Origin: Aliidiomarina sedimenti
Lineage (GTDB): Bacteria > Pseudomonadota > Gammaproteobacteria > Enterobacterales > Alteromonadaceae
NCBI RefSeq assembly: GCF_003986955.1
Contig: NZ_PIPN01000001.1
Location: 1-64,000 of the forward strand
Direction: 5' to 3'
DNA: 64,000 bases
The number at the start of each line of letters is the position of its first letter. Position 1 is the first letter of the stretch. Both the position numbers and the translations under genes were made by a program. Under the pieces are notes generated by a model. The model had not been told where the DNA came from. It worked only from the letters and a program-made list of their open reading frames with translations, and did not search any database. Shown here in pieces: positions 25,505 through 34,932 of the stretch.

Positions 25505-25519
25505 TGATAATTATTCTCA
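25505..25519. promoter_or_regulatory. Fur-box-like 7-1-7 palindrome
   Basis: TGATAATTATTCTCA matches the 7-1-7 Fur consensus TGATAAT-N-ATTATCA at 13 of 14 positions, within the wider palindrome GTTGATAATTATTCTCAAC. It lies about 80 bp upstream of the efflux operon start (minus strand) and 110 bp upstream of the plus-strand gene at 25631, so it could repress either or both under iron sufficiency. Confidence 0.68.
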
Positions 25520-25630
25520 ACTAAGCCCTACGGTGTCAACCGTTAAAGGAGTCGGGAGAGACTAAAAATTACTTGTATTTTTCTAATGGTGAGCGTACTT
25601 TTATTGTAGTAGAAGTAGGGAGTTAGCTCC

Positions 25631-25924
25631 ATGAGTCGTATCCGCACTCTGTTCATGTTTTTGTTTGTTGGCGGGCTGTTTACCAGCGTTCCGCTGCAGA
25701 GTGTTGCCTCCATTGATGGGTATCACGATGTTGCACATGAACATCTGAGTCTGCTGCAGTCGCAGGATTTTGAGGGCGACGACCCGGAGTACTTATTAGT
25801 TAGTTCCCTGCCACTAGCGCCTGTCAGCCCAGAGTCTGGGTTCTCGCGGACGTCGCCGGTTCAGGCCATCCCTGTTTATGCCCCTTACTATTCCAGAGCG
25901 CCTCCTGCTCGACTGAATTTCTAA
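25631..25924 (+). CDS. Small secreted protein, hypothetical
   Basis: 97 residues. A clear Sec signal peptide (TLFMFLFVGGLFTSVPLQSVAS) is followed by a short acidic region (QDFEGDDPEYLL) and a Pro/Ser/Tyr-rich tail (IPVYAPYYSRAPPARLNF) with no cysteine. It is not recognised as a family and is probably disordered. It is divergent from the RND efflux operon and shares the Fur-box-containing intergenic region. The CBS gene starts 40 bp downstream on the same strand and could be co-transcribed. Confidence 0.6.
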   Translation: MSRIRTLFMFLFVGGLFTSVPLQSVASIDGYHDVAHEHLSLLQSQDFEGDDPEYLLVSSLPLAPVSPESGFSRTSPVQAIPVYAPYYSRAPPARLNF

Positions 25925-25964
25925 ACCATTTTTCCCGGTCTTTTGAAATTTCAGGAGGGTTCTT

Positions 25965-26549
25965 ATGAGCCACTATACAAGTTTAAGCTGGGCTGCAATG
26001 CCAGCACAGCTGCCGTTAGCCAAATTAAATGCCCGCACTAAGTTAAGCTGGAACGAACCCGCACGGATGGTGCTGGATAATTTTTCCGACCAGGACCCGC
26101 TGCATGTGCACACGTCGACCAAACTGAAACATGCTGATGCCATTATGGACGGCGCGGGCGCTCGTTATATATGTGTCTTTGACCACCAGCAGCGACTTAC
26201 CGGTGTACTAGCATTGCGCGATTTGCATGGCCGTCAGGCTGTGCGGCTGGCAAAGGAGCTGAGCATTGCCCACGATGACCTCAGCGTCGATTATTTGATG
26301 AAACCAATCAGCCAGCTACCGTTAATCACCTACCAGCAACTTGAACGGGCGCGGATAGGGGATGTGGTTGCCACCTTACAAAAGAGCGGCCAGGACTTTC
26401 TGCTGGTGCAGGAGGAAGGCCAGATCGTCGGTCTGGTGTCATCATTAAATATCGTCGAGCGTACGGGGGAATCGGTTCAGGTGCGACACCACGTGGAATC
26501 CTTCGTCGATATACTGCATGCGATAAAACACAGTGATGACATTGAGTAA
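25965..26549 (+). CDS. CBS-domain pair protein
   Basis: 194 residues, soluble. Two CBS motifs are visible. The first, at about residues 38-88, includes HVHTSTKLKHADAIMDGAGA, YICVFDHQQRLTGVLALRDL. The second, at about 105-165, includes VDYLMKPISQLPLITYQQLE and FLLVQEEGQIVGLVSSLNIV. CBS pairs bind adenine nucleotides or related ligands as energy or ion sensors. No catalytic domain is attached, so it is probably a regulatory subunit; the partner is unknown. The ATG follows CAGGAGGGTTCTT, a strong ribosome site. Its own terminator follows. Confidence 0.85.
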   Translation: MSHYTSLSWAAMPAQLPLAKLNARTKLSWNEPARMVLDNFSDQDPLHVHTSTKLKHADAIMDGAGARYICVFDHQQRLTGVLALRDLHGRQAVRLAKELSIAHDDLSVDYLMKPISQLPLITYQQLERARIGDVVATLQKSGQDFLLVQEEGQIVGLVSSLNIVERTGESVQVRHHVESFVDILHAIKHSDDIE

Positions 26550-26556
26550 CACTTCG

Positions 26557-26585
26557 AAAAGGCCAGCATTTGCTGGCCTTTTTTC
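26557..26585 (+). terminator. Rho-independent terminator after the CBS gene
   Basis: AAGGCCAGCA (26559-26568) pairs with TGCTGGCCTT (26571-26580) around a 2-nt loop as written (four or more when terminal pairs open), followed by TTTT. Confidence 0.85.
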
Positions 26586-26618
26586 TATACTCAACAGCAA
26601 AAGGAAACAGGAGGCATT

Positions 26619-27917
26619 ATGCAGGTACCCAAGATTGTTGTGGTCGGCGGTGGCGCAGGGGGGTTAGAGCTGGTAACCCGTTTAGGCAGCCAGCTCGGAA
26701 AGTCAGGCAAAGCAGAGATTACTTTGATTGACCGCGCCGCAACCCATGTCTGGAAACCTTTGTATCATGAACTTGCGACTGGTGTACTGAACTCGAATCT
26801 GGATGAAGTTTCGTTTCAGGGCCATGCAAAAAATCACCACTATCGTTTTGTCCGCGGCAGTTTGCAGTCCCTCGACAGAGAACGTCAGGCGGTAACGCTG
26901 GCGCCTCTATTAGACGAGGACGGGGCCGAAATACTTCCGCAACGAGAGCTGGGGTATGATTATCTGGTGCTGGCGGTCGGTAGCGTGGCCAACGACTTCT
27001 CAATTGAAGGGGTGGGGCAGCATTGTCACTTTATTGATACCGCCGAGCAGGCAGAATCCTTTCGCAAGGCGATGCTCAATACATTTTTACGCATTAATGA
27101 TGCCAGTAGCAATGAACAGCGCGAGGTTTCAATCGGTATTGTCGGTGGCGGAGCGACCGGGGTGGAGCTCGCTGCAGAGTTAACCAAAGCGTCCGATATG
27201 CTGCACAATTACGGCTATACCGACCTTGAGCACAGCAGACTGAATATTCAGATTATAGAAATGGCAGAACGCATTCTGCCGCCGCTGAGTGAGAAGGTGA
27301 GTCAGCGGGTGCATAAAGAACTGGAAAAGTTAGGGGTAAGGCTGCACACCGAGACCTCAATAAAAAAAGCCACAGCCGAGGGCTTATATACCAATGATGA
27401 TGACTTCATTGCCACCGATCTGAGCGTCTGGGCCGCGGGTATCAAAGCCCCGCCGTTTCTTTCTGAGCTTGGTTTAAGCTGCAACAAAAACAACACGCTG
27501 AATGTATCCGCAGCGATGCAAAGTGTCGATGACGAACGTATATTTGCCTTTGGCGACTGTGCTTATTGCCCTCAGGGCGAGGACAGCGCGGTGCCGCCCC
27601 GGGCGCAGGCGGCGCACCAACAGGCTAAGCATTTGGCGGGCAATATAAAACGCTGTTTAAATGGTGAGGCACTGACCGACTTTGTCTATCAGGACCGCGG
27701 ATCATTGGTCTCTTTAGCCGATTATGACGCGGTCGGCAGTCTGATGGGGGGACTGGCGCGGCGTGGTGTGTTTATTGAAGGGATCATGGCACGGCTGGCG
27801 TATTCGTCCTTATACCGTATGCACCAAATGACCATTCACGGGGTGACCAAAACCAGCCTGACCATGGTCGCTGACAGCTTTAACTATTACCTCAAGCCGA
27901 GAATGAAGTTGCACTGA
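26619..27917 (+). CDS. ndh: Type II NADH:quinone dehydrogenase
   Basis: 432 residues. Two Rossmann folds are visible: the FAD-binding VVVGGGAGGLELVTRLG at the N-terminus and the NADH-binding IGIVGGGATGVELAAELTK near residue 170. Further family marks are HVWKPLYHELATG, the ATG-like YDYLVLAVGSVAN, and the second FAD contact RIFAFGDCAYC near 305. The C-terminal third (RGVFIEGIMARLAYSSLYRM) contains the amphipathic membrane-attachment region. It oxidises NADH and passes electrons to the quinone pool without pumping protons, on the cytoplasmic face of the inner membrane. The ATG follows ACAGGAGGC. Confidence 0.93.
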   Translation: MQVPKIVVVGGGAGGLELVTRLGSQLGKSGKAEITLIDRAATHVWKPLYHELATGVLNSNLDEVSFQGHAKNHHYRFVRGSLQSLDRERQAVTLAPLLDEDGAEILPQRELGYDYLVLAVGSVANDFSIEGVGQHCHFIDTAEQAESFRKAMLNTFLRINDASSNEQREVSIGIVGGGATGVELAAELTKASDMLHNYGYTDLEHSRLNIQIIEMAERILPPLSEKVSQRVHKELEKLGVRLHTETSIKKATAEGLYTNDDDFIATDLSVWAAGIKAPPFLSELGLSCNKNNTLNVSAAMQSVDDERIFAFGDCAYCPQGEDSAVPPRAQAAHQQAKHLAGNIKRCLNGEALTDFVYQDRGSLVSLADYDAVGSLMGGLARRGVFIEGIMARLAYSSLYRMHQMTIHGVTKTSLTMVADSFNYYLKPRMKLH

Positions 27918-27999
27918 TTTCATTTGTGTTACCTCAGGTTCATTTGCATCGGAAAAGCATGCATAATAGCGTCAGGTCTAATTAATTTGGGTACTGATT

Positions 28000-28692
28000 A
28001 TGTTTGCACGAATAGGGTCGGCCGCAATGCTGACTGTTTCATTGGTATTTTCTGGCGCGTTATGGGCCTCTGGTGACGACAATGAGCAGACAGCACCTCC
28101 TGTAGTGGTTGAAGAGGCATCTGCAAACGAAGAATTGCAAAATGAAGATCTGCAAGAGACGCAGGAGCAGGATGGGGAAACGGCTGACAGCGCCGATGCC
28201 CCGGTCGTGGTAACGGAACCACCAGCGACGAAACAGAGTTTTGTAGTTTACATTATGCGTCACGCCGAGAAGGAAGACAGCGAACTTGACCCTGAATTGA
28301 CCCGCGACGGCTACCGCCGTGCAGATGGTTTAGCGCAAATGCTAAGCCAGGCAGATATCGAAGCTATCTACAGCACCTATTATCGGCGCAGTGTCAGTAC
28401 GGCACTGCCTTTAGCCAGAGCTTTGTCGGTGCCGATTCAGTTTTACAAGGCTGATGCCAGCGAGCAACTGCTGCAAAAAATTGAAGAGGAGGCGGTTAAC
28501 GCCTTGGTGATCGGCCACAGCAACACAGTGCCGGACCTGTTACAGGGGATGGGTGCCACTGGAGACGAACTGCCTGAACAAATGAGTGAAGAACAGTACG
28601 GTGACCTGTTTCAGCTTTTTATCGATAGTGATAACGAAACACCAGTGCGCACTATTAGCCTGGTAGCCCCGTTAATTCTGGACGCTCGCTAA
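28000..28692 (+). CDS. Exported histidine phosphatase (SixA/phosphoglycerate-mutase-like)
   Basis: 230 residues. A signal peptide (AMLTVSLVFSGALWAS) is followed by an acidic Glu/Gln/Asp-rich linker (about 25-75). The branch-1 histidine phosphatase domain follows: catalytic YIMRHAEKEDSELDP, LTRDGYRRADGLAQML, YSTYYRRSVSTALPLARAL and the second histidine in ALVIGHSNTVPDLL. Cytoplasmic SixA dephosphorylates histidine-phosphorylated proteins, but this protein appears to be exported, so another phosphoester substrate is likely. Its stop overlaps by 4 bp the stop of the convergent diguanylate cyclase gene. Confidence 0.87.
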   Translation: MFARIGSAAMLTVSLVFSGALWASGDDNEQTAPPVVVEEASANEELQNEDLQETQEQDGETADSADAPVVVTEPPATKQSFVVYIMRHAEKEDSELDPELTRDGYRRADGLAQMLSQADIEAIYSTYYRRSVSTALPLARALSVPIQFYKADASEQLLQKIEEEAVNALVIGHSNTVPDLLQGMGATGDELPEQMSEEQYGDLFQLFIDSDNETPVRTISLVAPLILDAR

Positions 28693-29621
28693 CTGCTTTC
28701 AGCCTGTGCGACTGCCTGATTACGGCCTTTTTGCTTGGCTTCAATCAGGGCGTCATCAGCCTGGCTGTATAGGTTTTCGAAGTTATCGGCGGTCGCTGAA
28801 CTAAAGGCAATGCCGAACGAGCAACGGATGCAGACGTCAAATTCTTTATCAGCCACTTCAATATGAAGTGGCTTTTTTTGTAGTGCTTTACGGATACGCG
28901 CGGTGACATCGAGTGCAGCTTTGCCTGTAGCGCCGCGCAAAAACAGAGCGAATTCGTCACCGCCTATGCGCGCTAGCGTGTCCCCAGGGCGGATATGCTG
29001 AGAGAAAATCTCAGTCAGTCGGACTAAAGACTGGTCCCCGGTGGGATGTCCAAAGTCGTCATTGATTTGCTTGAAATGGTCAATATCTATAAGGATAAGG
29101 CAGGCCGGATCGCGCTGAACCTGTTCAAAATGATTTTCGATAGCGGTAACGAACGCACGGCGGTTAAAGACACCAGTGAGTGCATCGGTATTGGCCAGGC
29201 GCCGCAATTTGCGCTGCTCCTGAGTGAGATCGTTGGTGCGATCAACCAGGTCGGTAATATCGACCCCATGCATAAAGAGATAGCCTGCGGTGTCACAGGT
29301 TTCGCTGACCATGTACCAGCGTCCGTCAGTTGTGTCGAGCTGGAAACGCCGGTGCGGGGCACTACGCCGTTTGGTCTGTGCATGTTGCAGCCAGTCGTCG
29401 ACGCAGTCTGTTTCGATTAGCGGCCCGCGTTGGGCGTTGAAACAGTCACGAATAATCTCAGCAAAGCTTAGTTTACGCTGGTCACGGCTGGACAGGTTGA
29501 ACAGGTTGCGCAAGCGGGCATTTGCGTAAAGTAGTATGTCGTCGGGTGAAAACCAGCCGAACAAATCGTCACTTCGCTCGAAGTAAACCTGGAGGTGTTC
29601 ATGAGATGGCAGTTTATGCAT
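28689..29621 (-). CDS. PAS-GGDEF diguanylate cyclase
   Basis: About 310 residues. A PAS-type sensor domain lies at about 10-130 (LFGWFSPDDILLYANARLRN). A short coiled linker (TNDLTQEQRKLRRLANTDAL) leads into a complete GGDEF domain, with TGVFNRRAF, LILIDIDHFKQINDDFGHPT and the active-site loop ARIGGDEFALF. RPGD five residues before the GGDEF motif fits the RxxD inhibitory site. It should make cyclic di-GMP from two GTP and respond to product feedback. No transmembrane segment is seen. An upstream ATG at 29690 is open, but the ATG at 29621 has GGTGAG upstream and the PAS domain begins just after it. Confidence 0.88.
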   Translation of the reverse strand: MHKLPSHEHLQVYFERSDDLFGWFSPDDILLYANARLRNLFNLSSRDQRKLSFAEIIRDCFNAQRGPLIETDCVDDWLQHAQTKRRSAPHRRFQLDTTDGRWYMVSETCDTAGYLFMHGVDITDLVDRTNDLTQEQRKLRRLANTDALTGVFNRRAFVTAIENHFEQVQRDPACLILIDIDHFKQINDDFGHPTGDQSLVRLTEIFSQHIRPGDTLARIGGDEFALFLRGATGKAALDVTARIRKALQKKPLHIEVADKEFDVCIRCSFGIAFSSATADNFENLYSQADDALIEAKQKGRNQAVAQAESS

Positions 29622-29790
29622 GATTGTAATCTCACCAATGTTTGCATTAAGTATACGTAATAATTCGCGACGCTGCGGTAAAAAGTTCATTAGCGCGTAA
29701 AACTTCTGTAAACCAGGCTGACGGACGCGTCATAAAGACTCAGAATTCTCTTCTATCAGGATCAGGGTTAATTCATTAGATGAGAGTTGA

Positions 29791-30513
29791 ATGCGCTACC
29801 AAATTTATGTCCTTAACCGGGCAGACGAAAAAACACGTTTAGAACATTTTCGTATCCAGGCTGGTCGACTACGCCAGTCTTTTGTTCGTATTGAAGCAAT
29901 GGGTAGTCAGGATGTGCAGGAAAGCGCTGACTACGCCCGCTATGACCAGAATCTCAATACCCAGCAGTATTACCGCTCAATGACGACCAGTGAAATAGCG
30001 ACGTACCTGAATCACCGTATGGCCTGGCAACGGATGGTCGATGATGACCTCGACTTCGCTATTGTGCTGGAAGACGATGTATTGCTGGCCAATAGCTTTT
30101 CCTACCTGCCACGCACCATCGCGCAACTGGAGGAGACATGGCACGTACTTAAATTAGCGGAACCTTATGCACGAGTCAAAAGTAAGGGCATTGAGCGTTG
30201 CGGGGCGTCCACTCTGGTTCGCTACCCGCATATTCCGTTAGGAACCAGCGCCTATGTAATTACCCGGGATGCCGCGGAAACCATGCTTAACTGGAGTGAA
30301 AGTTTCTTCCGGCCACTGGATGTGGATTTCCAGTGGGCCTGGCAGCCGGGCCTGAAGGTTCGCGGTATCCGGCCTTATCCAGTGCAGATTAGTCATCGCT
30401 TAGGCCGTCTTGAAAAGCCTGTGGCACTGATGAAAAAGCATCAGGTTCGGCGCCTGGTCGCATTTAAAGAAGGCCTGAAGTATCGCTGGCAACGGCGGAT
30501 GCAGGACAACTAG
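29791..30513 (+). CDS. Glycosyltransferase family 25 (LPS/glycan)
   Basis: 240 residues. It begins directly with the GT25 core (MRYQIYVLNRADEKTRLEHF). SEIATYLNHRMAWQRMVDD near residue 70 and the metal-binding acidic motif AIVLEDDVLL near 90 follow, then LGTSAYVITRDAAETML and the conserved DVDFQWAW. Bacterial GT25 enzymes add galactose or similar sugars to lipooligosaccharide cores. The C-terminus is basic (MKKHQVRRLVAFKEGLKYRW), suggesting membrane-surface contact. It is a single-gene unit with its own terminator; the acceptor is unknown. Confidence 0.87.
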   Translation: MRYQIYVLNRADEKTRLEHFRIQAGRLRQSFVRIEAMGSQDVQESADYARYDQNLNTQQYYRSMTTSEIATYLNHRMAWQRMVDDDLDFAIVLEDDVLLANSFSYLPRTIAQLEETWHVLKLAEPYARVKSKGIERCGASTLVRYPHIPLGTSAYVITRDAAETMLNWSESFFRPLDVDFQWAWQPGLKVRGIRPYPVQISHRLGRLEKPVALMKKHQVRRLVAFKEGLKYRWQRRMQDN

Positions 30514-30541
30514 CCATTGGCTTTAACACCTGAACTCAAGC

Positions 30542-30568
30542 AAAAAGCCCCGCAGTCGGGGCTTTTTT
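30542..30568. terminator. Bidirectional terminator between GT25 and tesB
   Basis: AAAAAGCCCCG (30542-30552) pairs with CGGGGCTTTTT (30557-30567) around a CAGT loop, with A- and T-runs on both sides, so it can stop both converging genes. Confidence 0.9.
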
Positions 30569-30580
30569 GGTTGGCACGCG

Positions 30581-31441
30581 TCAGGATCGTTTACGGATAA
30601 CGCCTTCCTGCATGGTTGATGCAACCAGGGTACCGGCCCGGTTGAAAACCTGGCCGCGCACCAGCCCGCGGGCGTTGGACGCGCTCGGGCTATCAATGGC
30701 ATACAGTAACCAGTCATCCATGCGGAAATCACGATGAAACCACATCGCATGATCGATGGTCGCCATCTGCATTTTTGGTGAGGCGAAGCTTAATCCATGC
30801 GGTTGCAACGCGGTCGGTAGAAAATTGAAATCTGAAGCATAAGCAAGCAGGTACTTGTGAATGCGCAGATCATCTGGCATGTCGCCATTTGCCTTGATCC
30901 AAACGTAGCGCTTAGCTTCTGTTTTCTGTGGGTTGAACGGATTGTAGTCAGTGACAAAACGCATCAGGATTGGTTTGTCACTGGTAAATTTAGTCCGCAA
31001 CGGCTCTGGAATAAGATCGGCGTGGGCACGGTGAACGTCAAGGTCAGAGACCAACCCTTCAGGTCCCGGTACATCTGGCATCTCAGCCTGGTGTTCAATG
31101 CCGTCTTCTGCACTCTGGAAAGATGCGGTCATATAAAAAATAGGCTTACCATATTGAATGGCCTGCACTCGGCGGGTCGAAAAACTCTTACCGTCGCGAA
31201 TATTTTCCACATCGTAGACAATGGGTTTATGGGCATCTCCGGGACGTAGAAAATAGCTGTGCAGTGAATGGACCTGACGGGATTCCTCAAGCGTTTTCTT
31301 TGCCGCACAGAGCGCCTGACCCATCACCTGGCCGCCAAATAGCGCAGCAAAACCTAAGTCCTGGCTCTGCCCGCGATAGAGGCCTTCTTCAATGGTTTCC
31401 AGTTCCAGTAAATTCAGTAAGTCGTTGAGTACCTGGCTCAT
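30581..31441 (-). CDS. tesB: Acyl-CoA thioesterase II TesB
   Basis: About 286 residues, matching E. coli TesB in length and sequence. The start [20 protein letters not shown], then [48 protein letters not shown] and the double-hotdog C-half ([21 protein letters not shown]-like [21 protein letters not shown]) are all present. It hydrolyses medium- and long-chain acyl-CoAs to free fatty acid and CoA in the cytoplasm. The open frame extends to 31531, but homology places the start at 31441. Confidence 0.95.
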   Translation of the reverse strand: MSQVLNDLLNLLELETIEEGLYRGQSQDLGFAALFGGQVMGQALCAAKKTLEESRQVHSLHSYFLRPGDAHKPIVYDVENIRDGKSFSTRRVQAIQYGKPIFYMTASFQSAEDGIEHQAEMPDVPGPEGLVSDLDVHRAHADLIPEPLRTKFTSDKPILMRFVTDYNPFNPQKTEAKRYVWIKANGDMPDDLRIHKYLLAYASDFNFLPTALQPHGLSFASPKMQMATIDHAMWFHRDFRMDDWLLYAIDSPSASNARGLVRGQVFNRAGTLVASTMQEGVIRKRS

Positions 31442-31659
31442 TGTGATACGTTTCCTTGTGCACAGTTTGCGTGAATGAAAGCAGTTTATCAGAACACCTG
31501 GTCTGATGTGAGTAGCACGGAGAGTATCCATGTAAATTTCCTGAATACTCTCTATTTAGCCTGCAACTATTGAGAAAAGCAGGATTTTTTCTATAGTTAA
31601 AGAACACTGATGGTCCCGTTGGATCACAAGAACAAGAAGTAATATCTGAGGAGAGGGTT

Positions 31660-34332
31660 ATGGCAAGTCAAGACAGTCTCGGCACATTGAGTTCGCTCGA
31701 GGTAGGGGAAGCCACTTACCATTACTACAGCCTGCCTAAAGCAGCAGAAAAGCTGGGGGATATCAAAAAATTACCAGTCTCATTAAAAGTGCTGTTAGAG
31801 AATCTATTGCGTTTCGAGGATGGAGATACCGTCACTCGCGATGACTTGCAGGCCATGGTTGACTGGCTTGGCAGCCGTTCCTCAACGCGTGAAATCGCCT
31901 ACCGTCCTGCGCGGGTATTGATGCAGGACTTTACCGGGGTGCCTGCGGTAGTTGACCTCGCTGCGATGCGTGATGCAGTGGCTAAAGCGGGGTTAAATGC
32001 AGACAAGATAAACCCATTGTCGGCGGTCGATCTGGTGATCGACCATTCGGTTATGGTGGATAAATTTGGTTCGCCACAAGCCTTTGAAAAGAATGTTGAA
32101 ATTGAAATGGAGCGTAATAAAGAGCGTTACCAGTTTCTTCGCTGGGGGCAGAAAGCCTTCGATAATTTCCGCGTGGTACCACCAGGCACCGGTATTTGCC
32201 ATCAGGTTAACCTTGAGTACCTGGCTAAAGCCGTGTGGACTAAAGAAGAAGATGGCAAGACATTTGCCTACCCGGACACGCTGGTTGGAACTGATTCGCA
32301 TACCACAATGATCAACGGCCTCGGCGTGCTCGGTTGGGGCGTGGGCGGCATTGAAGCAGAAGCCGCCATGCTTGGTCAGCCGGTCTCAATGCTGATCCCT
32401 GAAGTGGTCGGGTTCCGCCTTAGCGGTAAATTAAGCGAGGGCGTAACGGCGACTGACCTGGTCCTGACTGTAACCCAGATGCTTCGTGCGCAAGGGGTGG
32501 TGGGCAAGTTCGTTGAATTTTACGGTCCTGGTTTAGCGGATTTACCGCTCGCTGACCGTGCCACCATCGCCAATATGGCACCTGAATATGGCGCTACCTG
32601 TGGCTTCTTCCCGGTCGATGAAGAAACCCTGACCTACATGCGCCTGACCGGTCGTGACGAAGAGCAGATTGATCTGGTGAAAGCTTACTCACAGGCGCAG
32701 GGCACCTGGCGCGACGATTCGGTAGAACCGGAATTTACCGAAACTCTTGAATTGAATATGGCCGATGTCGAGCCGTCGTTAGCGGGGCCGAAGCGTCCGC
32801 AGGACCGTGTCTCGCTAAGTGGCCTCAACGATGCGTTTGAATTGCTGATGGAATCGTCCGGGGTCAGTACCTCAGATGAAACTAAGGTGCCGATTGAAGG
32901 CAGCGACCAGACATTAACTCATGGTGACGTGGTTATTGCTGCGATAACCTCCTGTACCAATACTTCAAACCCCAGTGTAATGATGGCCGCAGGACTGGTC
33001 GCGAAGAAAGCGCTGGAAAAAGGCCTGCAAAGTAAGCCCTGGGTAAAAACATCGTTGGCACCCGGCTCGAAAGTGGTGACTGATTACCTTGCGGCAGCAG
33101 GTTTGGACCAGTACCTGGATGAACTGGGTTTTGACCTGGTTGGCTACGGCTGCACTACCTGTATTGGTAACTCAGGCCCGTTACCGGATGAAATCAGTAA
33201 AGCGGTTGATGAGGGCGACTTGATCGTGTCGTCGGTGTTGTCAGGTAACCGTAACTTTGAAGGCCGTATTCACCCGCAAGTGAAAGCCAACTGGCTGGCG
33301 TCACCACCGCTGGTGGTGGCATACGCGCTGGCTGGATCGACGCGTCTTGATTTGAGTAAAGATCCACTGGGTGAAGATAAAGACGGCAATCCAGTCTATC
33401 TGAAAGATGTCTGGCCGACTGAGGCAGAAATTGCCGAGCAGGTGAAACTGGTCGCCAGTGATATGTTCCGTAAAGAATACGGTGCGACGCTATTTGAAGG
33501 GGATGAACACTGGCAGAGCCTGAATATCCCGGATAGCCTTACCTACGAGTGGCAGGATGACTCCACCTATGTCGCCAACCCACCATTCTTCGAAGGCATC
33601 GACAAGCCACTCAAGGCACAGGAAGATGTGACAGACGCCTATGTGCTGGCACGTTTTGGCGACTCGATCACCACCGACCATATTTCGCCGGCCGGCGCCA
33701 TCAAACCAAGTGCTCCGGCAGGTGAGTACCTGCAAAGCAAAGGGGTTGCAATTAAAGACTTCAACTCCTACGGGTCGCGTCGCGGTAATCACGAAGTGAT
33801 GATGCGCGGTACCTTTGCCAACATCCGGATTCGTAACCTGATGGTCGAAGGCAGTGAAGGTGGGGTCACACGCCATGTGCCCAGTGGTGATGAAATGTCG
33901 ATCTATGACGCAGCCATGCGCTATCAGGAAGAGAAAACACCACTGGTGATTTTAGCGGGCAAAGAGTACGGCACCGGGTCCAGTCGCGACTGGGCAGCGA
34001 AAGGTACGCGCTTACTTGGCGTACGAGCCGTGATTGCACGAAGCTTTGAACGTATTCACCGCTCCAACCTGGTTGGCATGGGCGTACTGCCGCTGCAATT
34101 TAAGGACGGCGAAAGTGCAGATAGCCTTGGCTTAACCGGCGAAGAGAAAATTTCGCTGAGCGGCACCCGGGACATTAAAGCGGGTCAAAGCGTGCAGGCA
34201 ACAGCCAAGCGCAGCAATGGTGAAGAGATTTCTTTTGAGCTGCTTTGCCGCATAGATACTGCCAATGAAGTTGAGTACTACAAGAACGGTGGTATTTTGC
34301 ACTATGTGTTGCGTCAGCTAATCGCAGCGTAA
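31660..34332 (+). CDS. acnA: Aconitate hydratase A
   Basis: 890 residues, full-length AcnA/IRP type. The three 4Fe-4S cysteines lie in AAITSCTNTSNPSVM and GYGCTTCIGNSGPLPDE (near residue 435 and 500). Other marks are DFTGVPAVVDLAAMRDA, GTDSHTTMINGLGVLGWGVG and, in the swivel domain, FNSYGSRRGNHEVMMRGTFAN and the substrate-binding YGTGSSRDWAAKG. It interconverts citrate and isocitrate in the TCA cycle. It starts after a strong ribosome site (GAGGAGAGGGTT-ATG), is monocistronic, and is closed by a terminator. Confidence 0.97.
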   Translation: MASQDSLGTLSSLEVGEATYHYYSLPKAAEKLGDIKKLPVSLKVLLENLLRFEDGDTVTRDDLQAMVDWLGSRSSTREIAYRPARVLMQDFTGVPAVVDLAAMRDAVAKAGLNADKINPLSAVDLVIDHSVMVDKFGSPQAFEKNVEIEMERNKERYQFLRWGQKAFDNFRVVPPGTGICHQVNLEYLAKAVWTKEEDGKTFAYPDTLVGTDSHTTMINGLGVLGWGVGGIEAEAAMLGQPVSMLIPEVVGFRLSGKLSEGVTATDLVLTVTQMLRAQGVVGKFVEFYGPGLADLPLADRATIANMAPEYGATCGFFPVDEETLTYMRLTGRDEEQIDLVKAYSQAQGTWRDDSVEPEFTETLELNMADVEPSLAGPKRPQDRVSLSGLNDAFELLMESSGVSTSDETKVPIEGSDQTLTHGDVVIAAITSCTNTSNPSVMMAAGLVAKKALEKGLQSKPWVKTSLAPGSKVVTDYLAAAGLDQYLDELGFDLVGYGCTTCIGNSGPLPDEISKAVDEGDLIVSSVLSGNRNFEGRIHPQVKANWLASPPLVVAYALAGSTRLDLSKDPLGEDKDGNPVYLKDVWPTEAEIAEQVKLVASDMFRKEYGATLFEGDEHWQSLNIPDSLTYEWQDDSTYVANPPFFEGIDKPLKAQEDVTDAYVLARFGDSITTDHISPAGAIKPSAPAGEYLQSKGVAIKDFNSYGSRRGNHEVMMRGTFANIRIRNLMVEGSEGGVTRHVPSGDEMSIYDAAMRYQEEKTPLVILAGKEYGTGSSRDWAAKGTRLLGVRAVIARSFERIHRSNLVGMGVLPLQFKDGESADSLGLTGEEKISLSGTRDIKAGQSVQATAKRSNGEEISFELLCRIDTANEVEYYKNGGILHYVLRQLIAA

Positions 34333-34345
34333 ACTTAAACGAACA

Positions 34346-34379
34346 GCAAGGCAGGCTTCGACCTGCCTTGCGTCGTTTT
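34346..34379 (+). terminator. Rho-independent terminator after acnA
   Basis: GCAAGGCAGG (34346-34355) pairs with CCTGCCTTGC (34362-34371) around CTTCGA, followed by GTCGTTTT. It separates acnA from the next operon. Confidence 0.88.
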
Positions 34380-34452
34380 CAGGCTGCACGATTTGTTGAA
34401 CAAATGTAACCAGCTTGATAGCCTGAAGGCTTTTATTCGCGAGCGGTATGCC

Positions 34453-34932
34453 ATGCAAAAACTGCTATTTGGAATCCTCGTCGTGATGAGCACTTTGGGC
34501 TCAGGCCTTCTGCTATCCGGCGCCGCGCTCGCTGACACCGCTCAATCCGGGTTAACATTGCAGGGGCCGGATAAGGTTCGCGAGGGGTACTTTCAGCTCC
34601 GTGTGGATGGCGTTGCGGAGGAGGATACCTTTGTTATTGAGCTTGCGTCCTCCGCGCAGTTTGCAACGGTTGAAAACACCTTTGCTCCCTTAGGCGCCTT
34701 TCGCCAGCTATCCCTTAGCGGTTTCGATGATGGCCGTTATTACTTCCGTGCCGTCCATTCCGGGACGGGTGAATACAGCAATATTCACCAACTGGATGTG
34801 GTTCATTACCCGCTGTGGCAGGCATTAAGTCTGTTTGTCCTTGGGGCACTGCTCTTTATCAGCCTGCTTGTGACCATGCTGATACTGACCCGGCGAGCCG
34901 CTCGCAATCACAAGGAGCCTCGTCATGGATGA
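34453..34932 (+). CDS. Exported beta-domain protein with C-terminal transmembrane helix (operon gene 1)
   Basis: About 159 residues. A signal peptide (FGILVVMSTLGSGLLLSGAALA) is followed by an extracytoplasmic domain of about 90 residues with fibronectin-III-like strand pattern (VIELASSAQFATVENTFAPL, DDGRYYFRAVHSGTGEYSNI). A C-terminal transmembrane helix (LFVLGALLFISLLVTMLIL) with a basic tail completes it. It would be held on the periplasmic side of the inner membrane. The ATG at 34453 is chosen over 34393 because it places the signal peptide at the N-terminus. The gene overlaps the following symporter gene by 8 bp, so an accessory or sensing role for the transporter is plausible. No family firmly recognised. 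Confidence 0.65.
   Translation: MQKLLFGILVVMSTLGSGLLLSGAALADTAQSGLTLQGPDKVREGYFQLRVDGVAEEDTFVIELASSAQFATVENTFAPLGAFRQLSLSGFDDGRYYFRAVHSGTGEYSNIHQLDVVHYPLWQALSLFVLGALLFISLLVTMLILTRRAARNHKEPRHG

Noticed and set aside
31490-31659. Possible riboswitch or leader upstream of acnA
   Set aside because: No stable multi-stem structure or known aptamer core was found; it looks like an ordinary promoter region.
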